Both the position numbers and the translations under genes were made by a program. The notes beneath the pieces were generated by a model. The model worked only from the letters and a program-made list of their open reading frames with translations. It was not told the DNA's origin and ran no database searches. Shown piece after piece: positions 49,101-59,003 of a DNA stretch of 64,000 nt; positions within the stretch are counted from its first letter, which is position 1; each line of letters begins with the position of its first letter. Source of the DNA: UBA2862 sp045658005. GTDB lineage: Bacteria > Bacillota > Clostridia > Christensenellales > Aristaeellaceae. The stretch lies in assembly GCA_045658005.1 (NCBI GenBank), contig JAZOUD010000064.1:1-64000 (forward strand), given 5' to 3'.

Positions 49101-52100
49101 TCAAATCTTCGATTTGAAGCGCCGTGCCACCGCAGTCATCAGCCCAAGCAGGGCGACCACGCCGATGCCGCCCCACAGCAGCGGGTTGTTCATATCGCCG
49201 GTCTTGGGCGTATCAGGCATGGGAGTGCCGGGCTGCTCCGGGTTTTCCTGTGCGTCCTTCATGGTGACGGTCTGGATCTCTGAGGTGTCCTTGATCTCAA
49301 ACTCCACATCCTCCGCGACCAGATAACCGGACGGCGCGGTTTCCTCGCGCAGCGTGTACTTACCGATGGGCAGCATCTCGATGTAATGCGGCTCGGTGGT
49401 GGAAGTCCAGGTCTCCACAACCTTGCCCTCGAAATTCAGAATGGTCAACTTCGCGCCTTCCAGTTCCTTCTTTCCGGTCAGGTCTGTCTTGGAAATCTTC
49501 ACCTTTGTCACATCATCCTCCATCTCCACCGGCTGCACATCGCCGGTATCGGAGATCGCGAACTCAATGTTCTCGGCAGTGGCGTAGCCCGACGCGGGCA
49601 GCGCCTCCGTCAGCGTGTAGGTCTTGCCCACGACCAGGCCGATGATGCGGTGCGGCTCCTTTTCGGAGATCCAACTGTCAATCACGTTGCCTTCCTCGTC
49701 GGTCACTTGGAGGCTCGCACCTTCCAGTTCCTCGCCGGTGGTGAGGCTGGATTTGGTCACGTCCACAAGGGTGGGCATATCCTCAAAGGTGTACTCCATC
49801 TCCACGACGGCGACATCGGTATTGCTGCCGTCAAAGGTGAAGGTCTGTGCGTTGGGGTCAGAAGCATAGCCCACAGGCGGGGTGATCTCTTTGACGGCGT
49901 AATCGAAGCCCACAGGCAGATCGACCTCAAAGGTCAGCCTGCCATTGGAATCGGTGGCCCGCTGCTCGATCAGGGTATCCTTCGCCAGAATGATCTTCCC
50001 ATTCTCGCCGGTGATGTCTTCTGCACTATACAGACCGAACACCGCGCCTTCCAGCAGCCTGTCGCCGTCTGTTTCCTTTTTCACAACGGTCACGCGCGCT
50101 CGCTGGCGCTCATTCTGCCATGCCTCGGAATAGGTCACAACGGGCATCTTGGAATCGCGATAGGTCAGGTCGATCAGGCGCGGCTGGTCGTCCAGCACAT
50201 ACCCGTCCTGTGTGGCGATCTCTTTCACCATATAGCGGCCCAGGGGCAGGTTTTCCATAACCGCCACGCCGGTGTTGTCCGTGGTGATGGTGCCGATCTG
50301 CGTCCCCGCGGCGTAGTAATCCGGGGATACGCCGTCCGCCTGCTTGATGTCGTCATAGGCATACACGCCGAAAGTCACATCCTTCAAGCCTCCCGTGATG
50401 AAGGAGAAAGTGTTGCCGATCCAGCCGGCCGCGCTGTCCAGCACGGAAATGTCGCTCAGGAACTCGCCGGACTTGTTGATAATGATCTTGCCCGTGGGCA
50501 CTTCATCCTTCATGATGACCTTCTGAATCTCGGCGGTGTCGCCCACGGTGAACTTGACCGTGTTGGAGATCAGGTAGCCATACGGGGCGATGTCCTCGCG
50601 CAGCGTGTAGGTCGCGCCGATGGCCAGCCCTTCGATCAGGTGAGGTTCGCCCGCCACGGAAGTCCAGGAATCCATCTCCTTCCCGCTTGCGTCCAACAGC
50701 GTCAGCTTCGCGCCGTCCAGCTCCACGCCGGTGGTGGCGTCGGCCTTGCTGATGACCATGCGGGTCGGCTGGTTCTCATAGGTGCCGGTGACGGAGACCA
50801 CCTTCACGTCCTGCCCCTGATAGGCCGCTTCCATTTCGATCACTTCATCTGACAGGACGTAGCCCACCGGGGCCTGAAGCTCGTTGACGAGGTACTTGCC
50901 CAGGGGCAGGTCGATGTCAAAGACCACGCTGCCAGTCTCGTCGGACACGGCGGTGGCAATGCAGGTTCCGGCAGGCACGATGACGGCATCGTTGGCGCGG
51001 ATGTCTTCACCTGCGTACAGTCCCAGCGTTGCGCCGGGCAGCTTGATGTCCTTGCCCTTTGCCTTCTTCTCCACGACCAGGCTGACCTTTTGGCGGGCGT
51101 CGGCCACCGTCGCAGCCTCCACTACGATCTCCGTCTCCTGGCCTGCGTATGCCAGCGTCACGGTGACAGGCTCTGCGTTGAGGACAAAGCCGATGGGCGC
51201 TTTCTTCTCGATCACCTTGTAGGTACCCAGGGGCAGATCCTCGGTGCGGGCTTCGCCGTTTTCGTCGGTGGTCAGCGTGGCGACCACAGTACCGGCGGCG
51301 TATTCCAGATAGCGGTTGCCGTCCGCGTCCCTTTGATTATCCGCGGTGTAGATGTTCTCGGCGGCGATGACCTCGAAGGTCGCACCGGGCAGGCGCTGTA
51401 CCTCGTAGATGAACTGTCCGCCCTCAAAGCGGGACAGCATTTCGCCCTCCTTGTACACGGTGATGCGGCCCCACACGGGAGTGTCGTGCATCGTAACCTC
51501 GATCACCAGGTCACCGGACACGGCGTCCACCTGATGCAATGCCTCGTCGCTGATGGTCACGTCCGCTTCGGCGCGGTTCAGCATATAGCCGAAGGGTGCG
51601 TTGATCTCCGTGATGCGGTAATGACCGGGACGCAGCGTTTCGGGCAGCGTCAGAGTGCCGCTTTCGTCAGTGGTGAAGGTGGTGTGCTTCACGGTCTGAG
51701 GGTAGGTCGTGACCTGCTCCACAATGGTGTCGTTGTCCACATCGTAGATGGAGAACTCCGCGCCTGGCAACAGGATCGTCCGCCCTGTCGCGCTGTCCAC
51801 CTTGTAGATTTTCAGCTTTGCGGCGAACTCCTCGTCCAGCAGCACCCTCCACACCTGGGGCTTCGTGGGGTTGTTCTCATTGATGGTGACGATGAAATCG
51901 TCCACGGGCGCGTAATTCTTCGGCGTCGTGGTTTCGCGCACGATGTAGGTGCCGAAGGGCAGCGGAATGGAAGTGGCGTGGCCCTTTTCATCGGTGAAGA
52001 TTTCCGTTTCACCGTTCGCGCCCAGCACTACGGGTTCCGCGCTGGAGAAGTCATAGCTGCCGTCCGCGTTCTTCATCAAATCAGACACCAGCCATGCGGT

Positions 52101-55100
52101 GAAGCCCGCGCCCTTGATGAGGTCAGCATCAGTCTTGCCGTTGTTGGCGGCCTTGATGACCTGGAAGGGCTGTTTGATGACCTGCTCCTTCACAGTCGCT
52201 TCCACCAAAATCAGGTGCTTGGAGGGATCGTACTTCGTGCAATCCACCTCATACACTTTGGCATCCAGCAGATAACCCGCGGAGGGCGTGATCTCCTTGA
52301 GGTAATACTTGCCCAGCGGCAGGTTCTTGGCTTTCGCGTCGCCTGCCGCGTCCGTGGTCAAGGTCGTCACCAGCGCGTCCTTCTCATAGAGCGTACCCGT
52401 CTTGCCGTCCGGGTGGACGATGGCTTCGCGGGCATATAGCGCGTACACGGCTCCGGCAAGCTGGGCGTCACCCTGCTCGAAGGCGGTCTCTGCGTCCTTC
52501 TTGTGGAGATTCAGCGTAACCGTGATGCGATCATTGGAGAAGGTATAGCCAAACTCCGAAATGGCCTGCGTTTGCGCGACAGCGCTGAAAGCAAACTCGT
52601 ACTTGTCTACGCCAAAGGTGTAGCCGGCGGGCGGCGCGACTTCCCGCACCTCATACTTGAAGCCCACAGGCAGGTCGGCGGCAAAGGTAGCATTACCATC
52701 CGCACCGGTCTTGACGGTCTCGATCAAGATTCCCGCAGATACGAGATTATCGCCCTTGTAGCTGGTGATGGCGCTGGCCGCGTAGAGCGCGAATGTACCG
52801 CCCGCCAGGGGATTCTTCGTCTCGCCGTCCTGCTTGTGGATGTTGACGGCGACCTTCTGGCGCTCATTGGTGAAGGTGGTCTCGTTGAAGGCCACCTCCG
52901 CGTCCTGGCCCGCGTATTCCAGCTTCACGGTGTGCTTTTCGCTCGACGGGACAAAGCCCGCGGGAGCCTGCGTCTCTTCCACAACGTAACTGCCCAGCGG
53001 CACATTGCTCAGCATGACCTCGCCGCTGTCGCCCGTGGTCAAGCCATCCGCGACCACGTCGCCCTTCTGGTACATCAGCGCGCCGTCCGGGGTATAGATA
53101 GCGTTCTCGGCGGTGACGCGGTACGCCGCGCCGGAGAGCTTGCGGTTCTCATAGATGAAGCGAACGCCAGTATCGGTCACGTCCGCGCCGGTCAGCACCT
53201 CGCCCCTCTTGGTGATCTTGAGACCGGCCCGCTGCTGATCGTTCTTTATGAGTGCCGTGACGGAATCGCCGTCCGGCATGTCCACGGTATAGACCGTCCT
53301 GGTCAGACGGTAGCCAGCCGGAGCTTGCAGCTCCTTCAGGTACAGCCGGGCATATTCCCGCGGGATGGTGCAGGAGGCGGAGCCGTCCGCGCCGGTGGTC
53401 ATGGTGGTCAGCTGGTTGGTGCAGTCGGCATCGGAATACACGCCGATGACCGCGCCTGCCAGATGCACGTCCGTATTGGCGGCATCGGCCTTCACGATGT
53501 TCAGCGTGACCTCGCTCTTCCATGTGACGGTGAAGTGGACGGAACCGCCGTATTCCTCGGAGGCGTAGCTGCCCAGCTTCTGCGTCTTGGTGCCTGTCTT
53601 GACCACCAGCACCTTCCAGATCATGGCAATCATGCCCTTCATGTCGCCGGTTTTCCAGGTCCCGCTGACGGAGGTCGGCGCGGAGAAGTGAAAGGTCGTA
53701 CCGCCTCCAATGGTCACCGTGCCGCCCGTTTGCGTCTCGCCGGTGTTTTCGTTATGAAAGGTCACAGTATCCGGTAGCGCAAGTGTAATGCTGTTGCGAT
53801 GGTCGGCATTCAGCGTGGTGCTGGAGGTGGTCTGCACGCCATTGGCGATGCCCGTCACCTCAAGCGACTTGTCACTCAGGCTGATACCAGGCGAGGGCGG
53901 GTCCTCCAGGCCGGCAATATAATCAATCCATTCCTGCACACGGTATTTTTTCAAGCCGCTGGACGAGCAGCCCTTCGTCGCGCTGGAATAGCTGCCAGTG
54001 AAGAAATAGCTGGCGGCGATATGCGTCAGGATGTAGCGCACGTTCGCGGAATAGTCCGGGAAGAAGCTGGCGCTCAAATCTTCCGGCCCGCCATAGCCGT
54101 AGTACAGCGCCTTGGTCAGGTTGGGATTGCTGTCCAGTATCTCCTGAGCAAAGGAACCGCCCTTCGGGGAGGTCTTGGAGGACTCCAAACAATACGCCAT
54201 CTTGCCGTTGACGGTGTACTTGAAGGTGCTCCAGCTGCCCAGGCTGCTGGGATAGGTCACTTTGGAACCGCGAACCATCTTTGCGTCACCTTCCAGCACA
54301 ATGTTGTCCGGGTCGATCTCCTCCATGTCATCCTCTTCTTCGGTGGCGTCGTCGTCTCCCTCACCACCGTCAACGGAGGCCAGGGAAAGCGTCGGTTCCA
54401 AAACCGTCGTGAGAATCTGATCCACGGGCAGGGTGAATGCTTCGGAGGGCTCAACCTCATCTTCCGGGGAAGGTTCCTCGTCGGTACCTTCCGTGGCTTC
54501 ACCGTAATCACCGGGGGCATCATCACCATCGAGTTCTTCATCACTGTCATCGCCGACAGCATCGTCGCCGTCATCGCCAGGGACATCTTCATCGTCCTCG
54601 GGAATATCGACAGGGGTCTCCTCCACGATAACCTCAGTGGGTTCAGGACTCTCGACGGGTGCAAGAGTTTCGATAGGCTCGTCGTAGATCTGCGGCATAT
54701 CGAAGGTGGGATCATCTGACGGCTCTGGGGTGGTTTCGGATTCTTCACCATCCTCATCCTCAAATGTCCCATCCTCATCATCCGAAGAGTCGTCGCCCTC
54801 GTCGGCAGGATCGTCTACAGATTCATCTTCGACATCGGATTCATCGGTGAATTCCTTTTCGTCCTCATCGTCGAAGTCATCCTCTTCGGGATCGTCATAA
54901 TACTCTTCGTCGGGATCTGTGCCGTCATAATCCTCATCGGCGAAGTCATCATCAGCTTCGTCCCAATCCCCTGAGGTCAAATCTTCGTCGGAGTGTTCAT
55001 CATCATTGTATTCTCCGGCGTATTCATCGTCTCCGAGGTCGACGTCACCATCTTCGTCTGGTACTTCCTCCCAATCGGGAAGGGTTCCCTCGGAATCAGT

Positions 55101-55715
55101 TTCCTCGGAAACGTCACTCTCCTGGGGAAATTCCTCGGCATCGTCATATTCTTCTTCGGATTCACCTTCATCCTCGAAGGCAGCTTCCTCGGAATCATCA
55201 GTTTCCGATTCTTCATATGGGTCATCCTCCGAATCTTCGTCGGCGGGCTCGTCCTCCGGAAAGGTCTCGACGACCTCGGACTCCACGGGCGCGGCGGGTT
55301 CCTCCGCTGCGTTGACGGTGATCCTGCGGCTGACCTCATAGGCCGGGTGCCCGCTGACGGGCCTTGCGATGTAATAGGCAAAATAGCTGCCGGGCATGTC
55401 GGACGTAAACGCCGTGCCGTCCGTCGCGTAGGCGGAAAAGAAGCTGACTTCCACCTTGTCGGTGGGCTGGTTGGTCTTTTCCACCTTGAACGCGGACACG
55501 TCGGCGGGATTGAAATAGTCGCCCATGTTGATGACCACATCGTAGGCGGCGACGATTTCATCCTCGCCCAGCTGACCGCGCACATCGGCCAACAGCGGGT
55601 ACTTGGTCTCGGTATAGTAGACAGACTCCTCTGCGCAGGCATACTGCGCGACGGGAGAGACCATGATCAGCGCCGCCAGCAGCAGCGCCGTCAGCTTATG
55701 GGTATAGTGTTTCAT
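49101..55715 (-). CDS. Giant SpaA/Cna-B repeat surface adhesin with sortase signal
   Basis: 2,204 residues. Signal peptide (MKHYTHKLTALLLAALIMVS), a head domain, about 300 residues almost only Asp, Glu, Ser, Gly and Pro, a thioester-domain-like region (MAYCLESSKTSPKGG ... ANVRYILTHIAASYFF) and about 13 Cna-B/SpaA repeats, each opening with a strand ending in K (TLNIVKAD, VNIHKQDG, VVKKETDG) and carrying the ExxAPxGY-type segment (KELQAPAGYRL, REVAPPAGYTF). It ends in PDTPKTGD, a hydrophobic helix and RRFKSK: a sorting signal probably used by the ICE sortase B. It should be wall-anchored and extended by isopeptide bonds, acting in adhesion or mating contact. GGAGG is 10 nt before the ATG; the frame stays open upstream to 55931. 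Confidence 0.9.
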   Translation of the reverse strand: MKHYTHKLTALLLAALIMVSPVAQYACAEESVYYTETKYPLLADVRGQLGEDEIVAAYDVVINMGDYFNPADVSAFKVEKTNQPTDKVEVSFFSAYATDGTAFTSDMPGSYFAYYIARPVSGHPAYEVSRRITVNAAEEPAAPVESEVVETFPEDEPADEDSEDDPYEESETDDSEEAAFEDEGESEEEYDDAEEFPQESDVSEETDSEGTLPDWEEVPDEDGDVDLGDDEYAGEYNDDEHSDEDLTSGDWDEADDDFADEDYDGTDPDEEYYDDPEEDDFDDEDEKEFTDESDVEDESVDDPADEGDDSSDDEDGTFEDEDGEESETTPEPSDDPTFDMPQIYDEPIETLAPVESPEPTEVIVEETPVDIPEDDEDVPGDDGDDAVGDDSDEELDGDDAPGDYGEATEGTDEEPSPEDEVEPSEAFTLPVDQILTTVLEPTLSLASVDGGEGDDDATEEEDDMEEIDPDNIVLEGDAKMVRGSKVTYPSSLGSWSTFKYTVNGKMAYCLESSKTSPKGGSFAQEILDSNPNLTKALYYGYGGPEDLSASFFPDYSANVRYILTHIAASYFFTGSYSSATKGCSSSGLKKYRVQEWIDYIAGLEDPPSPGISLSDKSLEVTGIANGVQTTSSTTLNADHRNSITLALPDTVTFHNENTGETQTGGTVTIGGGTTFHFSAPTSVSGTWKTGDMKGMIAMIWKVLVVKTGTKTQKLGSYASEEYGGSVHFTVTWKSEVTLNIVKADAANTDVHLAGAVIGVYSDADCTNQLTTMTTGADGSASCTIPREYARLYLKELQAPAGYRLTRTVYTVDMPDGDSVTALIKNDQQRAGLKITKRGEVLTGADVTDTGVRFIYENRKLSGAAYRVTAENAIYTPDGALMYQKGDVVADGLTTGDSGEVMLSNVPLGSYVVEETQAPAGFVPSSEKHTVKLEYAGQDAEVAFNETTFTNERQKVAVNIHKQDGETKNPLAGGTFALYAASAITSYKGDNLVSAGILIETVKTGADGNATFAADLPVGFKYEVREVAPPAGYTFGVDKYEFAFSAVAQTQAISEFGYTFSNDRITVTLNLHKKDAETAFEQGDAQLAGAVYALYAREAIVHPDGKTGTLYEKDALVTTLTTDAAGDAKAKNLPLGKYYLKEITPSAGYLLDAKVYEVDCTKYDPSKHLILVEATVKEQVIKQPFQVIKAANNGKTDADLIKGAGFTAWLVSDLMKNADGSYDFSSAEPVVLGANGETEIFTDEKGHATSIPLPFGTYIVRETTTPKNYAPVDDFIVTINENNPTKPQVWRVLLDEEFAAKLKIYKVDSATGRTILLPGAEFSIYDVDNDTIVEQVTTYPQTVKHTTFTTDESGTLTLPETLRPGHYRITEINAPFGYMLNRAEADVTISDEALHQVDAVSGDLVIEVTMHDTPVWGRITVYKEGEMLSRFEGGQFIYEVQRLPGATFEVIAAENIYTADNQRDADGNRYLEYAAGTVVATLTTDENGEARTEDLPLGTYKVIEKKAPIGFVLNAEPVTVTLAYAGQETEIVVEAATVADARQKVSLVVEKKAKGKDIKLPGATLGLYAGEDIRANDAVIVPAGTCIATAVSDETGSVVFDIDLPLGKYLVNELQAPVGYVLSDEVIEMEAAYQGQDVKVVSVTGTYENQPTRMVISKADATTGVELDGAKLTLLDASGKEMDSWTSVAGEPHLIEGLAIGATYTLREDIAPYGYLISNTVKFTVGDTAEIQKVIMKDEVPTGKIIINKSGEFLSDISVLDSAAGWIGNTFSFITGGLKDVTFGVYAYDDIKQADGVSPDYYAAGTQIGTITTDNTGVAVMENLPLGRYMVKEIATQDGYVLDDQPRLIDLTYRDSKMPVVTYSEAWQNERQRARVTVVKKETDGDRLLEGAVFGLYSAEDITGENGKIILAKDTLIEQRATDSNGRLTFEVDLPVGFDYAVKEITPPVGYASDPNAQTFTFDGSNTDVAVVEMEYTFEDMPTLVDVTKSSLTTGEELEGASLQVTDEEGNVIDSWISEKEPHRIIGLVVGKTYTLTEALPASGYATAENIEFAISDTGDVQPVEMEDDVTKVKISKTDLTGKKELEGAKLTILNFEGKVVETWTSTTEPHYIEMLPIGKYTLREETAPSGYLVAEDVEFEIKDTSEIQTVTMKDAQENPEQPGTPMPDTPKTGDMNNPLLWGGIGVVALLGLMTAVARRFKSKI

Positions 55716-55931
55716 ATTCGATTTTCCTCCGAATTGATGGTTGATGGTAACGGTATTGCCTTCAGCTCGCTTGGCAGGGTTAGCCTTCCTTCGGATTATC
55801 CTTCGGGCAAGCAGCGTGGCAAACACCATAGCTGCGGCGACAATCAGCGCCTTGACCCAGGGCATGAGTGTGACCAGAATATTGTCGAGGGTGAAGATAA
55901 ATCGAAGCACGTTTATTTCAAAGGGGGACAT
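55716..55931 (-). CDS. 72-residue membrane peptide read in frame into the adhesin gene
   Basis: ATG at 55931 has GGAGGT 8 nt upstream and encodes MSPFEINVLRFIFTLDNILV, a transmembrane helix (ALIVAAAMVFATLLARRII) and a polar tail ending GGKSN, immediately before the adhesin start with no stop codon between. Two ribosome binding sites in one frame suggest an original separate small membrane protein that lost its stop, or a dual-start gene. Function unknown. Confidence 0.55.
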
Positions 55932-55954
55932 TGGCAGATACCTCCATTCTCATT

Positions 55955-56260
55955 TCAGGGATAGTAGTTCATGCCCAGGTCGATACTCTGCGCCGCACCG
56001 ACCACAGCGCTGTAGATCCCTTTCGGACTGCCGGTGTAGTAGACCGGGATGGCGTAGTCACGGAAGCGTTCAATGCGCCTGACCTGCTTCGGCTCCAGCT
56101 TTGCTCCGGGCCAGATGATGACAAGCAGCGCCACCACGCCATGCGGGAAAAACAGCAGCACCTCCTGCGCGAGGCTGGCATCATCCGACAGGCGCAGATA
56201 GAAGCCCTCGGTTTCATACACTGCTCGGCGCAGGGCTTTCCACATAACACCCACTCGCAT
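55955..56260 (-). CDS. Conserved-looking small ICE protein
   Basis: 101 residues with AGAGGAGGAG before the ATG and a 47-nt overlap with the upstream gene. One hydrophobic stretch (EVLLFFPHGVVALLVIIWPG), probably a buried strand-helix unit, and PVYYTGSPKGIYSAVVGAAQ. I do not recognise a family. Part of the leftward operon. Confidence 0.6.
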   Translation of the reverse strand: MRVGVMWKALRRAVYETEGFYLRLSDDASLAQEVLLFFPHGVVALLVIIWPGAKLEPKQVRRIERFRDYAIPVYYTGSPKGIYSAVVGAAQSIDLGMNYYP

Positions 56261-56693
56261 ATCGACGCTCCTCCTCTGTCAGCATATTTCTGAAGGCCGG
56301 AGCGACCCAATAATCCGCATCGCCGATTTCAAAAAGCACCTCCCTGGCGGCATCGGTGATCACATCTGGCAGGCTGATGTGGCAGCAATCGCGGAAATGC
56401 TCGGCGAATTGACGGTCTCGCTCGATAGCCTCCCGCGTGGCGTAGGCGTAGCACAGCCGAAAGTCCCGGAGGCGCAGATAGCAGATGCTATCCGCGCGTA
56501 CCCAGGCGATCTGTTCGTTGCCGCCCTCTCCGACGATCTCCGCGGTTCCGCCCTCGGTGATGACCGTCGCCTGAATGGCCACGGGATCGACAGCAGTCAG
56601 CTTCAGCATTCCGGCCAACCTGTCCGCGATCCTGATGAGGGTCTCGCCCGACAAACACCGGATGGGAGGACGGGGATGGTTGATGTACTTCAT
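56214..56693 (-). CDS. Uncharacterised ICE protein
   Basis: 159 residues, GAGGAGG before ATG. Mixed alpha/beta composition with six cysteines, two of them adjacent (HFRDCCHISLPD), and no motif I can assign. It begins 11 nt after the PolA-like gene and overlaps the next gene, so translation is coupled. Confidence 0.6.
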   Translation of the reverse strand: MKYINHPRPPIRCLSGETLIRIADRLAGMLKLTAVDPVAIQATVITEGGTAEIVGEGGNEQIAWVRADSICYLRLRDFRLCYAYATREAIERDRQFAEHFRDCCHISLPDVITDAAREVLFEIGDADYWVAPAFRNMLTEEERRYASGCYVESPAPSSV

Positions 56694-56704
56694 GCCCGGC
56701 CTCC

Positions 56705-58495
56705 TCAGCGGCGCGAAGGGCGCTGCTTCTTCTCAAGATAGCGGTTGCAGGCATAGCCCTGGGTGGTGAGCTGCATTTCCTTCGCCCAATGGGGCGGCTG
56801 CTCCATGACGGCGCTGATGGCCATGAGCGCGGCGGGTTCTTCACTCTCCACGACCACCTTGTTCGCCAGGTGCAGAATGACGGGATAGTTGGCGTCCGTG
56901 AGCCGCTGCATCGCGTCCAGCAACACATCCCGCGCAAGCCCCTGCACGATGTCCCGCAGGAACTTCGCGCCGTTGCCCTGCATGATGTCCCACTTGCCGT
57001 CCTTGCTCATACCGGCATACATGATGATGCTGAAGCCGTCCACGCCGAACATGATCTCCGGCTCCCGATAGCACAGCGCCCTCCCGGAGGGAAGCTCGAT
57101 GCACAGCGTCCCGTTGTAGCCGCTGAACAACAGGCCGTGGGTTTTGGCGACGGCGGGATGGGTCAGACAGCGCCGAATGGCGTTGTCGATGTCCAGGCAC
57201 AGCCGCGTCACGCGGGGATCGTCGTGAAAATACTCGGACACGCGGGGCTGCTCGTCCTGGACATAGTTCCTGCTGCTGGCCCGCGCTTCCCAATCATCCC
57301 GGACCAGCCAATCCAGAATCCGCCGCTCCAGCGCGGGATACTCGGCTACCAACAGGCGGCACTTCCTGCGCGGAACGAAGGACGTGACAAAGAGCTGGGT
57401 CAGGATGTCCGTTACCGATTCACACTGGCTGTCCAGGCCGAAAAACTCTCCAGAGCGAACAACATCCCGCAGCTCAGAAAGCTCGGGGGAACGGCACACG
57501 GGCAGGTTGTCCAGCTGGATCATCGGATAGCTGAATCGGCCCTGGGGATGCCCGCAGAAGCGGAACAGTCCACGAAGCCGCCCATCGTTGCACACAGCTT
57601 CGCCCAGAGCGGCATACTTGCGAGTCTCCGTACGGGAAAGCAGTTCCCACAATCTGAGCGCCTCGTCTATCTCCACCGGCGCGGTCTTGCGAAGCCGCGT
57701 CACGGCCTCCTTTGACACAGAATCCACCCGTATTCCGTTGGCAGCCAGCCATTGGCGAAACCGGGCCGGGGAATCCGCGCCGATACCGGTGATCTCCTTG
57801 AAACGCCTGGCCATGCCGGCGCGAAAGTATTCGTCGCAGTTGATAGCGTTGCTGACCAGCTTCCGATCCACCTTCACGCCTCGGTCGTTGATGCGTTGCG
57901 CCATACAGTAGTGCGCCCATTCCATGTCCGGCAGAGGGCACTTCTGCAGGTACTCATGCAATGCCCGTTCCGCCGTCAAGTTCTGTCGGACGCACTGACC
58001 CAGGGTTTGAAGCGCCACGGGCATTCCCTCCCAACGCTCCGGGGCTTGGTCGCCGCCCTTGCGCAGATCGTGGATGTACTTTTCCCGAAGGACACGCTGT
58101 ACCTCCGGGTCTGCGGCAATAGTCACGTCCAGCGCGGAGGCGATCATCTTCATGCCGGAGGGCAGTCCGCGATAAGATGCCCACACCCTCATGCAGCGCC
58201 AGTGCTCCGGGCAGAGGTACACGTTCCTCGGCAGCCCCAGGTGCCGGGACAGGCACACACGCTCAAACTGCGCGTCATAGGCGAGCTTCGTCACGGCAGG
58301 ATCTGCCAGGGCCTCGATCACCTCAGCGGGGATACGCTCGCCCTGCTCCAAATTGACGATGCGAATGGGGTCGTTATCCACGGCATATCCGAACAGCAGG
58401 ACGCGGAAATGATCGTCCTCGGCATAGCGGTATGCGCCTGCGCTCGACAGGTTCGCACCGCTGGTGGTCTCGATGTCGATGTACAAGTGATTCAT
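56705..58495 (-). CDS. Degenerate phage-type DNA polymerase A-like protein
   Basis: 596 residues. N-terminal DnaQ-like 3'-5' exonuclease with YIDIETTSGANL (Asp7, Glu9) and KLAYDAQFERVCL. The remainder aligns by eye with phage family A polymerases (QGRFSYPMIQLDNLPV, ELPSGRALCYREPEI, GAKFLRDIVQGLARDVLLDAM) but motif A reads VAEYPALERRILDWL with Glu in place of the catalytic Asp, the O-helix (K...YG) is missing between the motif A helix and YVQDEQPRVSEYF, and motif C is VILHLANKVVVE instead of VHDE. Polymerase activity is therefore unlikely; exonuclease or structural function could remain. GAGGTGACGACC precedes the ATG at 58495. Confidence 0.8.
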   Translation of the reverse strand: MNHLYIDIETTSGANLSSAGAYRYAEDDHFRVLLFGYAVDNDPIRIVNLEQGERIPAEVIEALADPAVTKLAYDAQFERVCLSRHLGLPRNVYLCPEHWRCMRVWASYRGLPSGMKMIASALDVTIAADPEVQRVLREKYIHDLRKGGDQAPERWEGMPVALQTLGQCVRQNLTAERALHEYLQKCPLPDMEWAHYCMAQRINDRGVKVDRKLVSNAINCDEYFRAGMARRFKEITGIGADSPARFRQWLAANGIRVDSVSKEAVTRLRKTAPVEIDEALRLWELLSRTETRKYAALGEAVCNDGRLRGLFRFCGHPQGRFSYPMIQLDNLPVCRSPELSELRDVVRSGEFFGLDSQCESVTDILTQLFVTSFVPRRKCRLLVAEYPALERRILDWLVRDDWEARASSRNYVQDEQPRVSEYFHDDPRVTRLCLDIDNAIRRCLTHPAVAKTHGLLFSGYNGTLCIELPSGRALCYREPEIMFGVDGFSIIMYAGMSKDGKWDIMQGNGAKFLRDIVQGLARDVLLDAMQRLTDANYPVILHLANKVVVESEEPAALMAISAVMEQPPHWAKEMQLTTQGYACNRYLEKKQRPSRR

Positions 58496-58540
58496 GGTCG
58501 TCACCTCATGTCTATGGTATTGTGAAGGGGCCGAATCCCG

Positions 58541-58921
58541 CTACGAGAGTGTGATCTGCGGTGTGTCAAAAACGCACCGCCAGTGCGAAAACACGCGCTT
58601 GACCGCTTCGCGGGCTCCTTCCCTGACGCGCTTGAAGCCAAAGACCGGCCGGTATTCCTTCACAGGAAGGGTCAGGACAATCCTGGTGATGATCCAAATG
58701 CCCAGCGTCTGGCGCAGAACGACGGTAACGCCATCGCTATAGATGATCTCCAGGTGCCTGCTGTCAAAGCGAATACCGGCGGCCTTGTGCGCAGCGAGAT
58801 AGTAGCCTATCTCGTTGCGCAGGTCGTTGATGTGATTGCCAAGCTCAGGGTGGGCGGTCTTCGCCTTCTCGAACTGCCGCTTCACCCTGGGCATGAAAAA
58901 TACGTTGCGAATGTTCTTCAT
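58541..58921 (-). CDS. Uncharacterised ICE protein
   Basis: 126 residues from MKNIRNVFFMPRVKRQFEKA. Basic, mixed fold, with RFDSRHLEIIYSDGVTVVLR and RIVLTLPVKEYRPVFGFKR. No family recognised. The start was chosen because the region upstream does not look coding; the ribosome binding site is weak. Lies between the sigma-like and PolA-like genes in the same direction. Confidence 0.5.
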   Translation of the reverse strand: MKNIRNVFFMPRVKRQFEKAKTAHPELGNHINDLRNEIGYYLAAHKAAGIRFDSRHLEIIYSDGVTVVLRQTLGIWIITRIVLTLPVKEYRPVFGFKRVREGAREAVKRVFSHWRCVFDTPQITLS

Positions 58922-59003
58922 GGACTGTTTTTGCCTCGCTTTCAGGTGATATGGGATAACCCCTTCACCCCATAAGGCAAAAACAGCCCCAAAATGCACC
59001 CCC

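Noticed and set aside
49386..50852. Open frame opposite the adhesin repeats
   Set aside because: Antisense shadow of repetitive coding sequence; its repeats mirror the Cna-B repeats.
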